This document shows positions 36,288 to 46,250 of a DNA stretch of 64,000 nt, piece by piece. The position numbers were made by a program, and so were the translations under genes. Source of the stretch: Rheum nobile (Eukaryota; Streptophyta; Magnoliopsida; Caryophyllales; Polygonaceae); the NCBI GenBank assembly GCA_027886185.1, contig WOAB01000506.1:3162001-3226000 (forward strand), given 5' to 3'. Below the pieces are notes generated by a model, which ran no database searches, was not told where the DNA came from, and saw nothing but the letters and a program-made list of their open reading frames with translations. Numbering within the stretch: the stretch's first letter is position 1; the number at the start of each line of letters is the position of its first letter.

Positions 36288-36590
36288 TTCAAACACTTAG
36301 TCTATTTTTTAGTATGTTTTTCAGTTATGTGTGAGCCTATGTTTAGGCTAGTTTATCTTATCATTTCTGTTAGCATTAGTGCCCACGATCCTAGTCAGTT
36401 GTTAGACGTGGTTAGTGGGATGGTAGTTAGTCAATTTGTCTATGTAATGCTCGGTTGAAGCATAAGAAATTAAGGAAATCAGAACAAAAGCAGTTTCTGA
36501 TATCTCTCTGGTTTTCCTCTGTTCTTCCTTCGATCTTTGCTCACAGATTTAGCCACTGTTACATTGGTTTTTATCCGCAATTTGCCTACA
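36275..36590 (+). repeat. 3' LTR of the young copia element
   Basis: Partner of 31830-32150, following the polypurine tract, and followed by the TGAAG target duplication. Confidence 0.95.
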
Positions 36591-38905
36591 TGAAGCACCA
36601 GCGGCGGACGGCAACACCAACAGGGGCGGAGCTCGACAGCTGGCAGCACTACAGAACGACGTCTTCACCGGGGAGGAGGCTCGTTGACGGGTCTGGCTTG
36701 CTCGTCTCCGGCGACCACTAGCAGCAGCAACTCCAGCGGCAGCGAACACCCAGCGTAGTGGTGCGGAGCAACAGTAGCTTGACGCGGTTCTGGGTTGCGG
36801 CTCGCCGGAGAAGACGGAGGAGGCTCGCCGGCGGGAAGACGATCGAGAGCAGGAGAGACGGGAGAGAGAGATACTGGGTGCCCATCGACCCCTCCAGATT
36901 GGGCTCCTTAAACAGCTCCAATGAGGCCAGAAGAGGAAGGCGTGGCGTTCATGCCCAACCACCACATCATGCAAGTGGGAGAAAAAATGTGACACGCAGG
37001 CAGGAGAAAAACGAGGCTCCCGGTTAACTTTATGGGAAAGAGGTTTGGTATGAGTTTTAAAGTCCGGAAATTATACGTTTGTATCCAAATAAATATTTTA
37101 AGTCTCGAAAAATACATTGAATGTATTTTATACCACTTAGGGAATTATTTCGGAGATGATGTTACGGAAAATTCAAACTCCACTGAGAGCGAAATAATTA
37201 TTGAACGAAGGTTAGAAAAATTATCCAAATATCCTTACTAAGAATGAGGGGTATTACAAAGTGTAAATAAGGTCAGTGAGAAGCAATTTGATCCGCTCAA
37301 CTAAGACACTTGCTGATGATCTTATAGACGGTATTGCAACAAGCAATATGCCTGAAATATTTGATCAAAGTCGGGTTACTGCTTTTAGGAGCAAGGAAAA
37401 AGGCCGTGTGATTCAGTTGCCTCAGAAGAAAACCTCGAAAGAAGAACTCGCGTACAACAGCAATGGTATCCTTCCCCACAATGGGCCATGCCTTCCTAAA
37501 AAAATGAGAGTTGAACCCATCAGGGCTCGGGCATTTGCAGGGGTCAATGCTGAAGGTTTCCTTTCTAATCTCCTCGCCCGTAAACATATATAGTGCAGAG
37601 CTCCATAGCCTGTTTATGCGAGAGTAGAGGACCAGGAGCAACAATAGAGAGGTTTAAAGGCAAAGTGGGGGTGGCGTTGCCCAACAGGTTTAGAATAGAA
37701 CTGGAGGATATGATCAATGATTGCCCTTTCAGATCTCAGCACAACCCCGAAATCATCTTGAAGAGAGGAAGAGATGGTGGAATTTCTGGAGCAGAGGTAG
37801 GAAAAAAAGATGTGAGAGCAATGATCGCCCCCTTGAGCCATTTAAGCTTCGCTTGATGTCTTAGTAAATCATCTAGCGCATTGAAATCCTGGATGAGGGC
37901 TTGGATAAGAGTGCGCTCTTGGCTAAGAAGGTTCTGGTCCAGAGGAGAGGCACGAATATCCAGTTGGAGGGAGCGGATTTTACCCTTGAGCTCTTCAATA
38001 TCGACATACAAGCTTCAGCATTCCCCCTGCTAAGTCTCTTGAGGGACTGCTTGAGACGTGTTAGCCTGGTCACAAGTTAGAATTAAAGGAGGCCCTGAAC
38101 AGGGAGCCTCCAGAAGTCCCGGACAATCATCAAGAAGTCCCCATGCCCAGTCCAGGAGTTATTGAACCTGAGGAGATCCTCCTTCTCTGGATAGCGCCCC
38201 CAAGAGAGGTAATAGAGGGTGAGTGGTCAGATATCCCCTGATTACTGAAGAGAGTAGAGGATAAGGGGAAGATTGACTGCCACATGAGGTTCGTGACCAC
38301 CCGATCCAGTTTGCACCAAATCCGGTTTCCTCATGTCTGCTTGTTGTTCCAGGTGAAGCGTGCCCCAGAGTGTTTCAGGTCAGTTAGACTAGCAGAATCC
38401 AGGAAGTTGCGCAGTTCAGCAAAGTGACGGTTATTGGTGTTGTGGTTCTCCACCAGCTTTTCAGTGGCATTAAGGACAACATTGAAGTCTCCAGCAACCA
38501 TCCATGGCTCTAAAATCAGCCTAGAAAGCGTGATAATAGAATCCCAAAGAGGAGCCCTATCTATAGGGTCATTCGCAACATAGACAAAAGTGATCCAGAA
38601 GCGTTGATCAAGTGAATTATCACAGACTTCGCAGTGAAGCATGCAGTCAGAAGAGGTGGCAGTAGTCAAGGTGACTTTAGTGGGGTTCCATAAGATGACG
38701 ATGCAAGCATAGCAGCCCGGCTGCGCACTCGAAGCAAATTTCCAGTTGGAGGCGAATTTGCTAACAACAGATTCAACTTTCTCTGCTTTAATCTTACTTT
38801 CCATGAGAGCAATAATACTAACACCCGAAGAGAGGATGAGGTCTCTGACTGCTTCCAGTTTGGACTTGTGATTGAGACTTCGAACGTTCCAACATCTGAT
38901 GGAGA

Positions 38906-39321
38906 TAGAGGTGTCAAACGGGTCAGGTTTGGGTTTAAGCATACTGGGTCGGGTTATTTACAGGTCGAGTCGATTGAGAGTCAAAATTTGCGGGTCAATT
39001 GTGTGTCGGGTCATTGCGGGTCAGGTACGGGTTCGGGTCAACCCAGCGGGTCGAGATCGCCATGTCAAAATTTCATAAAATGAATATTAAAATAATATTT
39101 TAATTAAAACAAAAAATAATAAATCAAAAAATTATTATATATAATATTTTAATTATAAAATATATCATAATATTTAATATATAAAATATAAACACATTTG
39201 TAATGACCCAACCTAGAAATTTTCGGATCGGGTCACTTTTGACCCAATACTTTTTGGGTTGGGTCTCAACCCAAAAAACACGGGTCGGGTTTGCGGGTCG
39301 GTTCAAATTTTGACAGCTCTA
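38906..39321. mobile_element. hAT-like MITE inside the LINE
   Basis: Ends TAGAGGTGTCAAACGGG and (inverted) TAGAGCTGTCAAAATTTG, flanked by GATGGAGA (38898-38905) and GATGGATA (39322-39329), an 8-bp target duplication with one mismatch, the hAT size. Both ends carry GGGTCGGGTT-type words; the middle is AT-rich. Length 416 bp and non-coding. It separates the LINE linker/ORF1 region from the endonuclease and is related to 11733-12293. Confidence 0.85.
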
Positions 39322-39339
39322 GATGGATATGCTAGACAT

Positions 39340-40222
39340 TGGAAACAAAGGGAGTAATGGGGTTGCTCCTTGAGCTTTCAGTTGGAGGCAAGAGGCATGA
39401 GGCATGGGGGGCAGGGGGAGATGGAGAAGGGGCGAATTGGCGGTAAAGAGGAGGTGCGGGTTCTCACAAGGAGAGTACGGGGGAGAGGAGATGAGGTGGA
39501 TGGCGTGGGGAGAAGGGCCGGCTGGCTAGCCAGAGTCTTAGCCAAGCAAGATGAAGAGGGGGTGAGAGGGGTGGGATCCTGCACCACAGATTTGCCCTTA
39601 TCTAAACGGGTGGCAGAGGGGGAAGGGGAGAGGAGAGAGTTAGGGGTGCCGACAAGGTGATTAGTGCACCCAAGAGAGATTATCTGAAAGGGAGGCTTGG
39701 TCAGAATAACTACAGAAGGAGCGGAGGGAGCATTGGAGGAGGGGGGAGGGACTGGGGGGTAGGGCCCTTATCCGACTGAGCTGGAGCTCGAGGGCACTGA
39801 GAACTCTTGTGACCATAAACCTTACAGTATGGGCAGTGCCACAGCAACCAGTCGTAGTGCAGTTCCTGAGTCTGCATAGAGCCCAATTTATCTCTGAAAC
39901 AAACCTCTCTGCGGAGGTCTTTCTTGGCTGAAACCTCTACAAGAATTCTGGAAAACGAGACCCTATCTTGGGAGGCCGTCTGTAAATCCATTTGAAGAGG
40001 GGTGCCCACCGTGGACCCAATTCGGCAAAGCATCTCAGGAGACCAAAATCGAACATCTAAGTTGGGGACGACGGATCAAGGGCAAGGATCCAGTTGTTGC
40101 TAGCCCAGATACATTCTTCAGGGATGCTGTCAGGAGGAGGAGAGGAGAGATCGGGAGGCGGCAACGAGGGAGAAGGGGGAGGGTTCTTGTGGGGGCGGCC
40201 TAGCTTCTTCTTCACAACCATT
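39340..40222 (-). pseudogene. LINE ORF1-type nucleic-acid-binding protein (partial)
   Basis: Starts at ATG 40222 with MVVKKKLGRPHKNPPPSPSL and stays open to about 40060. After a stop the reading resumes in another frame (about 40033-39710) with QDRVSFSRILVEVSAKKDL and a CCHC knuckle CPYCKVYGHKSSQC, the common end of plant LINE ORF1 proteins, followed by a Pro/Ser-rich linker (39700-39340). The upstream DUF4283-like region expected between these parts is mostly missing, so an internal deletion is likely. Confidence 0.7.
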
Positions 40223-40318
40223 AGGCTGAACGGTGGCGGCGACCAAGGTTGCTAGGGTTTGTTGCAACTCAACGCTACTCACTTTAAGAGAAGCACGTGA
40301 GGCGCGTTCTCTTTGCTT

Positions 40319-40386
40319 AATGTTATTTAGACGAACATGATGGTGTGAGCGCTTTCTGAAAATAAAGATTTCATCCCTCGTTAAAG
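40319..40386 (+). repeat. Right part of the LINE insertion site
   Basis: AATGTTATTTAGACGAACAT to CATCCCTCGTTAAAG matches 25050-25116 with a handful of differences. It continues the sequence that broke off at 26997. Confidence 0.75.
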
Positions 40387-41087
40387 GAATAGGATAATTT
40401 TAGATAAAGTTATTTATAAAGAGATAGAAAATATATCAATCAATATCCACAAATCAATCAATTAACAATAGAAAAGATTCTATTGGCATAATCGTAACAA
40501 ATTGGGTATGTAAGCCGCACACTAACATTCAATGTACCTTTTATATATGTCGGTTGATTTTTTTTTTGGATGGTTTAGATTACTCTTCATTGTTTATTGT
40601 TTACATTTATCCTTATTTGATCTTGACCCTATGTTTATATATATGGATGCGGTTTGCGTGAGAATGAGTATTTATCTGTGAATTGTCAAAACGTCCGTTT
40701 TTATTAACTCACATTATAAAAAATTTAAACACACAAAAGAACGATGAACACATAATATAACATTTATGCACATATAATAAAAAAAATTATGAAAACACGG
40801 TTTTGAATACATCGCACATACAATACAAAAGTATACACATAGCACAAATTTATGAACATACATTTTCAATAAATTGATGAACACACAAGACAAGATGCAC
40901 ACATAGTGTCATGCATACATAGTATGTACAACATTTATGCACATGTGATCGAGTATACATTTTTTTATATAATACAGCCGTGTATTTTTTTCCTCTGTAT
41001 TCATAAATTTTACTATAAATTCATAAAACATCCGTTCCAATAGTTCGTAAATAAGTGTTCGTTCTAATTCAATGTCTATGTGTATCA

Positions 41088-41130
<43 letters not shown>

Positions 41131-41409
41131 TTAACAAGTAGCATTCATCTATATTTTACATAACATATGCACCTAATGGTGGGTGAAGTTAGTTAGGTGA
41201 TAAGTACAAATCTATCAACATGCATGAGAACTCGAACTAGAGTTAAGCTCTCAAAAGTCAAAATCCATAACAGAAAATCGGACTAACTGCTATCACTCAA
41301 TAATTCTTGCGCGTCCACGAACTAATGTTAAAACTTTTGGAACATTGAGAATAACACAGCATATTGATTTATATATAAAAAATTATATGAGCCGTTTTTT
41401 CAAGTGAAA
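40387..41409. other. AT-rich intergenic region
   Basis: No gene. It contains degenerate ACACATA/ATGAACACACA words (40720-40960) and a (TA)n run (about 41093-41127). Confidence 0.5.
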
Positions 41410-41417
41410 TCTATATA

Positions 41418-41453
<36 letters not shown>

Positions 41454-42570
41454 CAAATAAATTTAGAGCTATCATATTAATTCCAGCCCCACAAATCATA
41501 TGTGTCATTTTCTTATTAATCTACTTTTTTTATTAACATTATATTTCAATTAAAATCACAATATCTAATCACAACTAACTTTAAATATTTAAAATTTTAA
41601 ATCAGAATATCTAATCACAACTAATTTCAAATATATAAAAACTATATTGATTTCTACAAATTACACATATAATAAGCTTAGAATATATGTCAAAATAATA
41701 TATGATAGATTTCCTACTAAACTTATATATAAAATACATCTTATATTCATTTATGTAATTAGTAATTTTAGTTTCATGAGTTTGCATATATAATTTGACC
41801 TATATAAATTTATGGGGCAAAATCATACAATATATACAATTTCCAACTCATAGTACATGTGTTTTTATAATCAAGCATACTATATTATGTTATTACACAT
41901 ACAAATTTTATGGCCTATTTAGAGTAAAATGACCTGAATATATACATATACATATATATATATATATTAAAGCAAAGGAATTTCGAGCCACCATATTGAT
42001 TCTGGTCCCACAAATCCTATGTTTCATTTTCTTATTAATCTACTTTTTTCATTAACATTATATTTCAATTTAAATCACAATATCTAATCACAACTAACTT
42101 CAAATATTTAAAATTTAAATCACAGTATCTAATCACAATTAACTTCAAATATATAAAAACTATATGCAACTTTTTTTTAAAATATAATTTCTACAAATTA
42201 CACATGTAATAAGCTTATAATATATGTCAAAATAATATATGATAGATTTCCTACTAAACTTATATATAAAATACATCTTATATTCATTTATGTAATTAGT
42301 AATATTATTTTCATGAGTTTGCATATATAATTTGACCTATATAAATTTATGGGCCAAAATCATACAATATATACAATTTCCAACTCATAGTACATGTGCT
42401 TTTATAATCAAGCACACTATATTATGTTATTACACATACAAATTTTATAGCCCATTTAGAGTAAAATGACCCGAATAAATTTCATGGTCCATCTATATAT
42501 ATATTAAAGCTAATGAATTTAGAGCCACCACAATGCCCCACAAATTCTACGTTTCATTTTCTTATTAATC
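41410..42570 (+). repeat. Tandem copies (about 520-540 bp) of the Helitron 5' region
   Basis: Three starts of the block ATTAAAACAAATAAATTTAG, ATTAAAGCAAAGGAATTTCG and ATTAAAGCTAATGAATTTAG lie at 41448, 41966 and 42503. The first two are full copies with the same order of blocks (CTTATTAATCTACTTTTTT, GATAGATTTCCTACTAAACT, CATGAGTTTGCATATATAAT, AGTAAAATGACC); the third matches for about 75 bp and then continues as the unique interior. Confidence 0.85.
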
Positions 42571-44308
42571 CACTTTTTGAAAAAACTATATATTTATTTT
42601 TGTGAAGTCTAGAAATTTAGTTTGTTAGAGTTAATTATGTGGTTTGTTGAGCTTTTGGGCCCCTTAATTCTTTTAGTCTTACCGGATTTGTGAAAACAAA
42701 AACCAATTAGATATGATTGTTTAAGTTACAATCTCACCACTTTCAACTTCCGTTTCTATTATTGTTAACGAACTTTTTGAATTTGAATGTGTGTTCTTAT
42801 TTTAAAACAGAATTCTGATTTTTGTAAGAATAAATAATTATTTTACTTTTCATTAAATTCATAGTTACCTTGATTTAAAATTATCTTAAATTTAATTTTT
42901 AGAAATGTTAAATTGTTAAAGTTGTAAGATTCACTGGATTTATTCTACCAAATTAAGATACTAATTTATACATAAATTAATTACAGATAAAGATTCACAC
43001 GTTTATAACTTACGTATATTTAGAATCTCATAATTAATGTCAAACACTATTTTTTATACATAGTTTTAGAATATTTTAATTTACCAAGTAGTAACAATAT
43101 TTGCATTTTTGATGGGGTGATAACCTGACATGATCATACTTTAAATTCCAACACTATGGATATTACTTAACTAGCTTTCATATGTTTTTCCCATTTGGTT
43201 ATTTTATTATATAGTTACAATTCTATATTTTCCCTCTTATTAGTATTTTACTAATATTTGGGATACTCTATAAAATTTATTTGGTTACTTGTAAATATAT
43301 TTCTCTCATGTGATTTATACATGTTATATATCCAAGAAACAATAACCATACAATATGTAAAATTACAATAACCATACAATGTGTAAAAATGACAAACTAG
43401 AATTAGGGAATATTGATACAACTTGAAGAAAAATATAAATCTTCAGTTATTTTTTTGATTCATCCTTTTCCACTACCTTAAATATCTTCTTCCACACACT
43501 TCATGATATACTTACCAAATTCCTACTTATTATATATATATATTCATAAACATTTAGTGAATATTCAATAACACAAAATTCATTGAATTGGAGTCATATA
43601 TATATATATACGTTTTTCCATCATGTAAATATTTATAAAGTTATTTTTTTTACTTTTTAATGTCATATATTTACTATCTAATATATATTAATATCATATA
43701 TTACATCATCATTCAGTTTTAGATTTGTGTATTTATGAGTTGAAAAAATATATGGATGAAAAAATGCTTAACAAAATTACTCACTTAAAGTTAAAATTAT
43801 TTATCCCAACTTCATATTTGAAACTATTTTAATATATACTCCGAATATTTTTATAAAACCCAAATATTTTTATAAAACCCATTGAAAAATTGTTTTCATA
43901 TTTTTATTTTATCTATGTTTTTAGTTATTAACTACTTTGTTCATAATTGTTTTTAGATATTTATTTTACTTATCATAAATAATAATGTTATAAATTTTAT
44001 GAATAATTTTAAATATATTTTCATGTTAAAATATTTCTGTAAGTATGACTTCCTTTGCAAGGTATACACAACTCCGCCATTGTATAAACATATAATACTT
44101 TTGGGTTATGATATTATGTAGGATAAGAATTATTTTACCTTCTGCATAGAATATAAAATATTATTTTGGAGCATTCTAGCAATGTAAAACTTAAATTATT
44201 ATAAAATATAAATTAACTGAACGTTATCTAATTTATTAAACTAAACCTGTCGCGAGGCCTACCAAATTTTATATACCTTATTCGTGCATGACACGGGTAA
44301 TACACTAG
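41410..44308 (+). mobile_element. Helitron with repeated 5' end
   Basis: A 5'-TC (TCTATATAT, after a host A) occurs at 41410 and again at 42492. The element ends with hairpin CGTG/CACG (44283-44295) and ACACTAG (44302-44308) before a host T. Helitrons have exactly this kind of end. The simplest shortest element is 42492-44308 (1817 bp); taking the outer TC gives 2899 bp with the 5' region present three times. No Rep or helicase coding sequence seen. Confidence 0.65.
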
Positions 44309-45260
44309 TTCTCTTAAGTTAACATGGGAAACTTAGAAAGTGATTCTAATCGACCCTAGTCTCGTATAATAAAATATGGTGTGAAAATTGAAAATACATT
44401 AAAAAATATTTAACTAGATATCAACTGAAAAAATGACTTTTATTGTTTTTGTGATATAAGATACGATTTTTCTAACCTATGTCTTAAGGGAATAGACTAA
44501 AACTTTTTATTTTAGAAATTATTTTCTAAGAAGAAATGCTTAAATCTTTTTAAAATATTTAAAAATCTCTAAAATGATAATATCTAACCAAGGCTTTCAT
44601 ACCTTAGACCATAGCCAGGTTAGAAAATTCTATAAGCAATCTACAGAATCGTGATTATTTCCTATCATCTTTCCTTGTAAGAAAGAATGTTATCCTACAA
44701 AATTTAGCTTAGGAGAAAATCGATGTGTGATAAGCTTGTAGAGACCGGTAGGCATTATTATCAGATATTTGAATCCAAACGACATATTACTATTGTATGA
44801 AAGTCTTATATATAGTAAAACAGTAGCATACCTTCGGATATCCGAACGATGTATTACTATTGTTTGAATCCACTCTTATCCGGAATTTTCCCGGGAGGTT
44901 GGATGGACAAAGGATATTAGTCTGTTGGTATATCAATCACTTGAAGTAGAGAGACATCTCATTAATATGAGATGGAATCGCGAGATCAAAGTTGCTTCTC
45001 CTCACAACTTCCTCTATACATCAAGCCCTTTCAGGTTGCTTTGCTTCAATTTGGATGAAGATAATTGATGAAAAGTCAAAATTTTCTATATCACTAATGC
45101 ATAAGATTTCAACTGCCTCCATTTGGATGAAGACAATTGATGAAAAGTCAAAATTTTCTATACCACTGATGCCTAAGATTTAACCGTCCTTAGGATATAT
45201 GACCCTTTAAGAGGGTTGGAATAGCAGATTTGGAGTCCTGATTATGTATACTAGCTGCTT
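44309..45260. other. Intergenic, no gene seen
   Basis: Non-coding sequence between the Helitron and the large MULE. It has partially repeated words around 44755-44880 (CGACATATTACTATTGTATG / CGATGTATTACTATTGTTTG) and the 72-bp repeat of the next entry. Confidence 0.5.
45049..45192. repeat. 72-bp tandem duplication
   Basis: ATTTGGATGAAG and the following 60 bases start at 45049 and again at 45121, with about six differences. The 72-bp period keeps a small plus-strand frame (44992-45183) open through both copies, which is expected for a multiple of three and is not evidence of a gene. Confidence 0.85.
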
Positions 45261-45836
45261 GACCCCCTAGGTCATTAAAATAACAACACGCGCGCAACAA
45301 TCCGAACGAATTTGCTTCCTCCGCAAGAAAGAAGGCAACGCATTGTAACCTATATTCGACAAACTGAATAGATTCGACACAGAATTAGAAGCAATTCGAC
45401 AAAATAACAAGAACAAAAAACAGATCAGAAGTAATCGACACAGAGAATCGAAGCTGTTTGGGCGAAGAGTGTGAAATTTGCAATTGAAAAGAGGTATGTA
45501 TTACAAGTGATTTTGATAGTTCAATATAGTTTATATACGTCCGAAAAACAGTATGGAAGAGATATTCGATCAGTTGATTAGAAACAACAATTAAAAGTTT
45601 CCAACTGTAGAAGTGCGAAAAACAATCAAAGCTGCTTGGGACAGTTTGAAACTGTCTCAAGCAAATTCTGTTGCTGAGAGACAGATAGCAATTGTCCCTA
45701 AGAAAATGTTATGAGAAAAAAATGTTTATAATATAAAAATGATGTGTACTCTATGTATGATGAGTGATGTGAAATTGTATCCTTGTTGAAGACAATTTGA
45801 AAATGTCTCCATGAAGGATCTGGGAACAATTTGCAA

Positions 45837-46195
45837 CTGTCCCGGACAATACTAAACTGTCACCAAACCAGATTGGGACAGATTAGTATTAAAATGATGT
45901 GCAGCTGTCCCAAGAAGATTTTGGTTCTGAGGGACATATTACAACTGTCCCCAGAGCAGATTAGGACAGTTGTAGTTTGCTACTGTTCCAAGCAGATTAT
46001 GGTTTTGAGGGACATATTACAACTGTCCCCAAAGCAGATTGGGACAATTGCACTTTGTAACTGTCCCAACCAGATTCTGGTTCTGAGGGACATATTACAA
46101 CTGTCTCCGAAGGAGATTGGGACAGTTGCAGTTTGCAACTGTCCCAACCAGATTCTGGTTCTGAGGGACATATTGCAACTGTCCCCAAACCAATG
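45837..46195 (+). repeat. 78-bp tandem array in front of the transposase gene
   Basis: GAGGGACATATT recurs at 45929, 46007, 46085 and 46163, an exact 78-bp period, with part-copies to the left. Each unit has TTCTGAGGGACATATTACAA, CTGTCCCC.AA..AGATTGG and a near-palindrome. The best is the 27-base GGGACAGTTGCA-GTT-TGCAACTGTCCC at 46119-46145. The array ends about 55 bp before the transposase ATG. Confidence 0.9.
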
Positions 46196-46250
46196 GTATG
46201 TTAAAATAAAATAAAAAATTGTTTATAACATCTTCATTGTATAGATAAAC

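Larger units (their letters stand above)
31830..36590 (+). mobile_element. Young Ty1/copia retrotransposon with defective gag-pol
   Basis: LTRs of 321 and 316 bp and a perfect 5-bp target duplication TGAAG (31825-31829 and 36591-36595). A tRNA-Met primer-binding site is at 32153 and a polypurine tract (AGAGGGGG) ends at 36274. The LTRs differ by one substitution and two indels (1 and 4 bp), so insertion was recent. Yet gag-pol has three nonsense codons and a frameshift. It is the innermost layer of the nest. Confidence 0.95.
29927..37258. mobile_element. Solo LTR (about 2.57 kb) interrupted by a copia element
   Basis: Starts TGTAACACCCCTCC and ends GAGGGGTATTACA, the TG...CA inverted termini typical of long LTRs of chromovirus-type Ty3/gypsy elements (Tekay/Del-like). 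Flanks are AAGGG (29922-29926) and AAGTG (37259-37263), a 5-bp target duplication with one mismatch. No internal gag-pol, primer-binding site or second LTR is present. Excluding the copia element and its duplication (31830-36595), the LTR is 1903 + 663 = 2566 bp. The parts 31640-31829 and 36596-36960 are GC-rich and contain open but unrecognised frames. The insertion lies within LINE ORF2, between two in-frame halves of the reverse transcriptase. A solo LTR arises from recombination between the two LTRs of a full element. Confidence 0.75.
28250..38905 (-). pseudogene. LINE ORF2: endonuclease, reverse transcriptase, zf-RVT (interrupted)
   Basis: Endonuclease lies at 38890-38331: CWNVRSLNHKSKLEAV, ALMESKIK, AGDFNVVLN and FTWNNK. 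A linker continues to about 37736. Reverse transcriptase begins near 37540 with PDGFNSHFFRKAWP and breaks at 37264 where the solo LTR starts. It resumes at 29921 with CQGAFVPKRSIRHN, then IKVDFRKAFDCIEWDFL, GLRQRDPLSPSLFVLGMEFL and the catalytic FVDDLIIF (about 29490). Further down come KCAFINWLAIR-like linker sequence and the zf-RVT domain CVLCGDPQDSRDHIWGHC (about 28570). Joining 37264 to 29921 keeps one frame. Stops (for example after FTWNNKQT near 38330) and frameshifts (about 29600-29720 and 29106-29136) show it is dead. Confidence 0.85.
26998..40318 (-). mobile_element. L1-type LINE with nested insertions
   Basis: Reads right to left. Poly-T at 26998-27003 is its tail. Target duplication is about AATGTT (26992-26997 and 40319-40324), inferred by comparing with the uninterrupted copy at 25020-25116. 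It encodes an ORF1-type CCHC protein, an AP-type endonuclease, a reverse transcriptase and a zf-RVT domain, the standard plant L1 set. Three elements have inserted into it: a Pack-MULE (27023-28163), a solo LTR (29927-37258) and a hAT-like MITE (38906-39321). Without them the LINE is about 4.4 kb, shorter than most plant L1 copies, with part of ORF1 apparently missing. Multiple stops and frameshifts make it inactive. Confidence 0.85.

Noticed and set aside
45837..46195. 78-bp array as a CRISPR array
   Set aside because: Units are contiguous and similar throughout with no unique spacers, and the DNA is a plant transposon.
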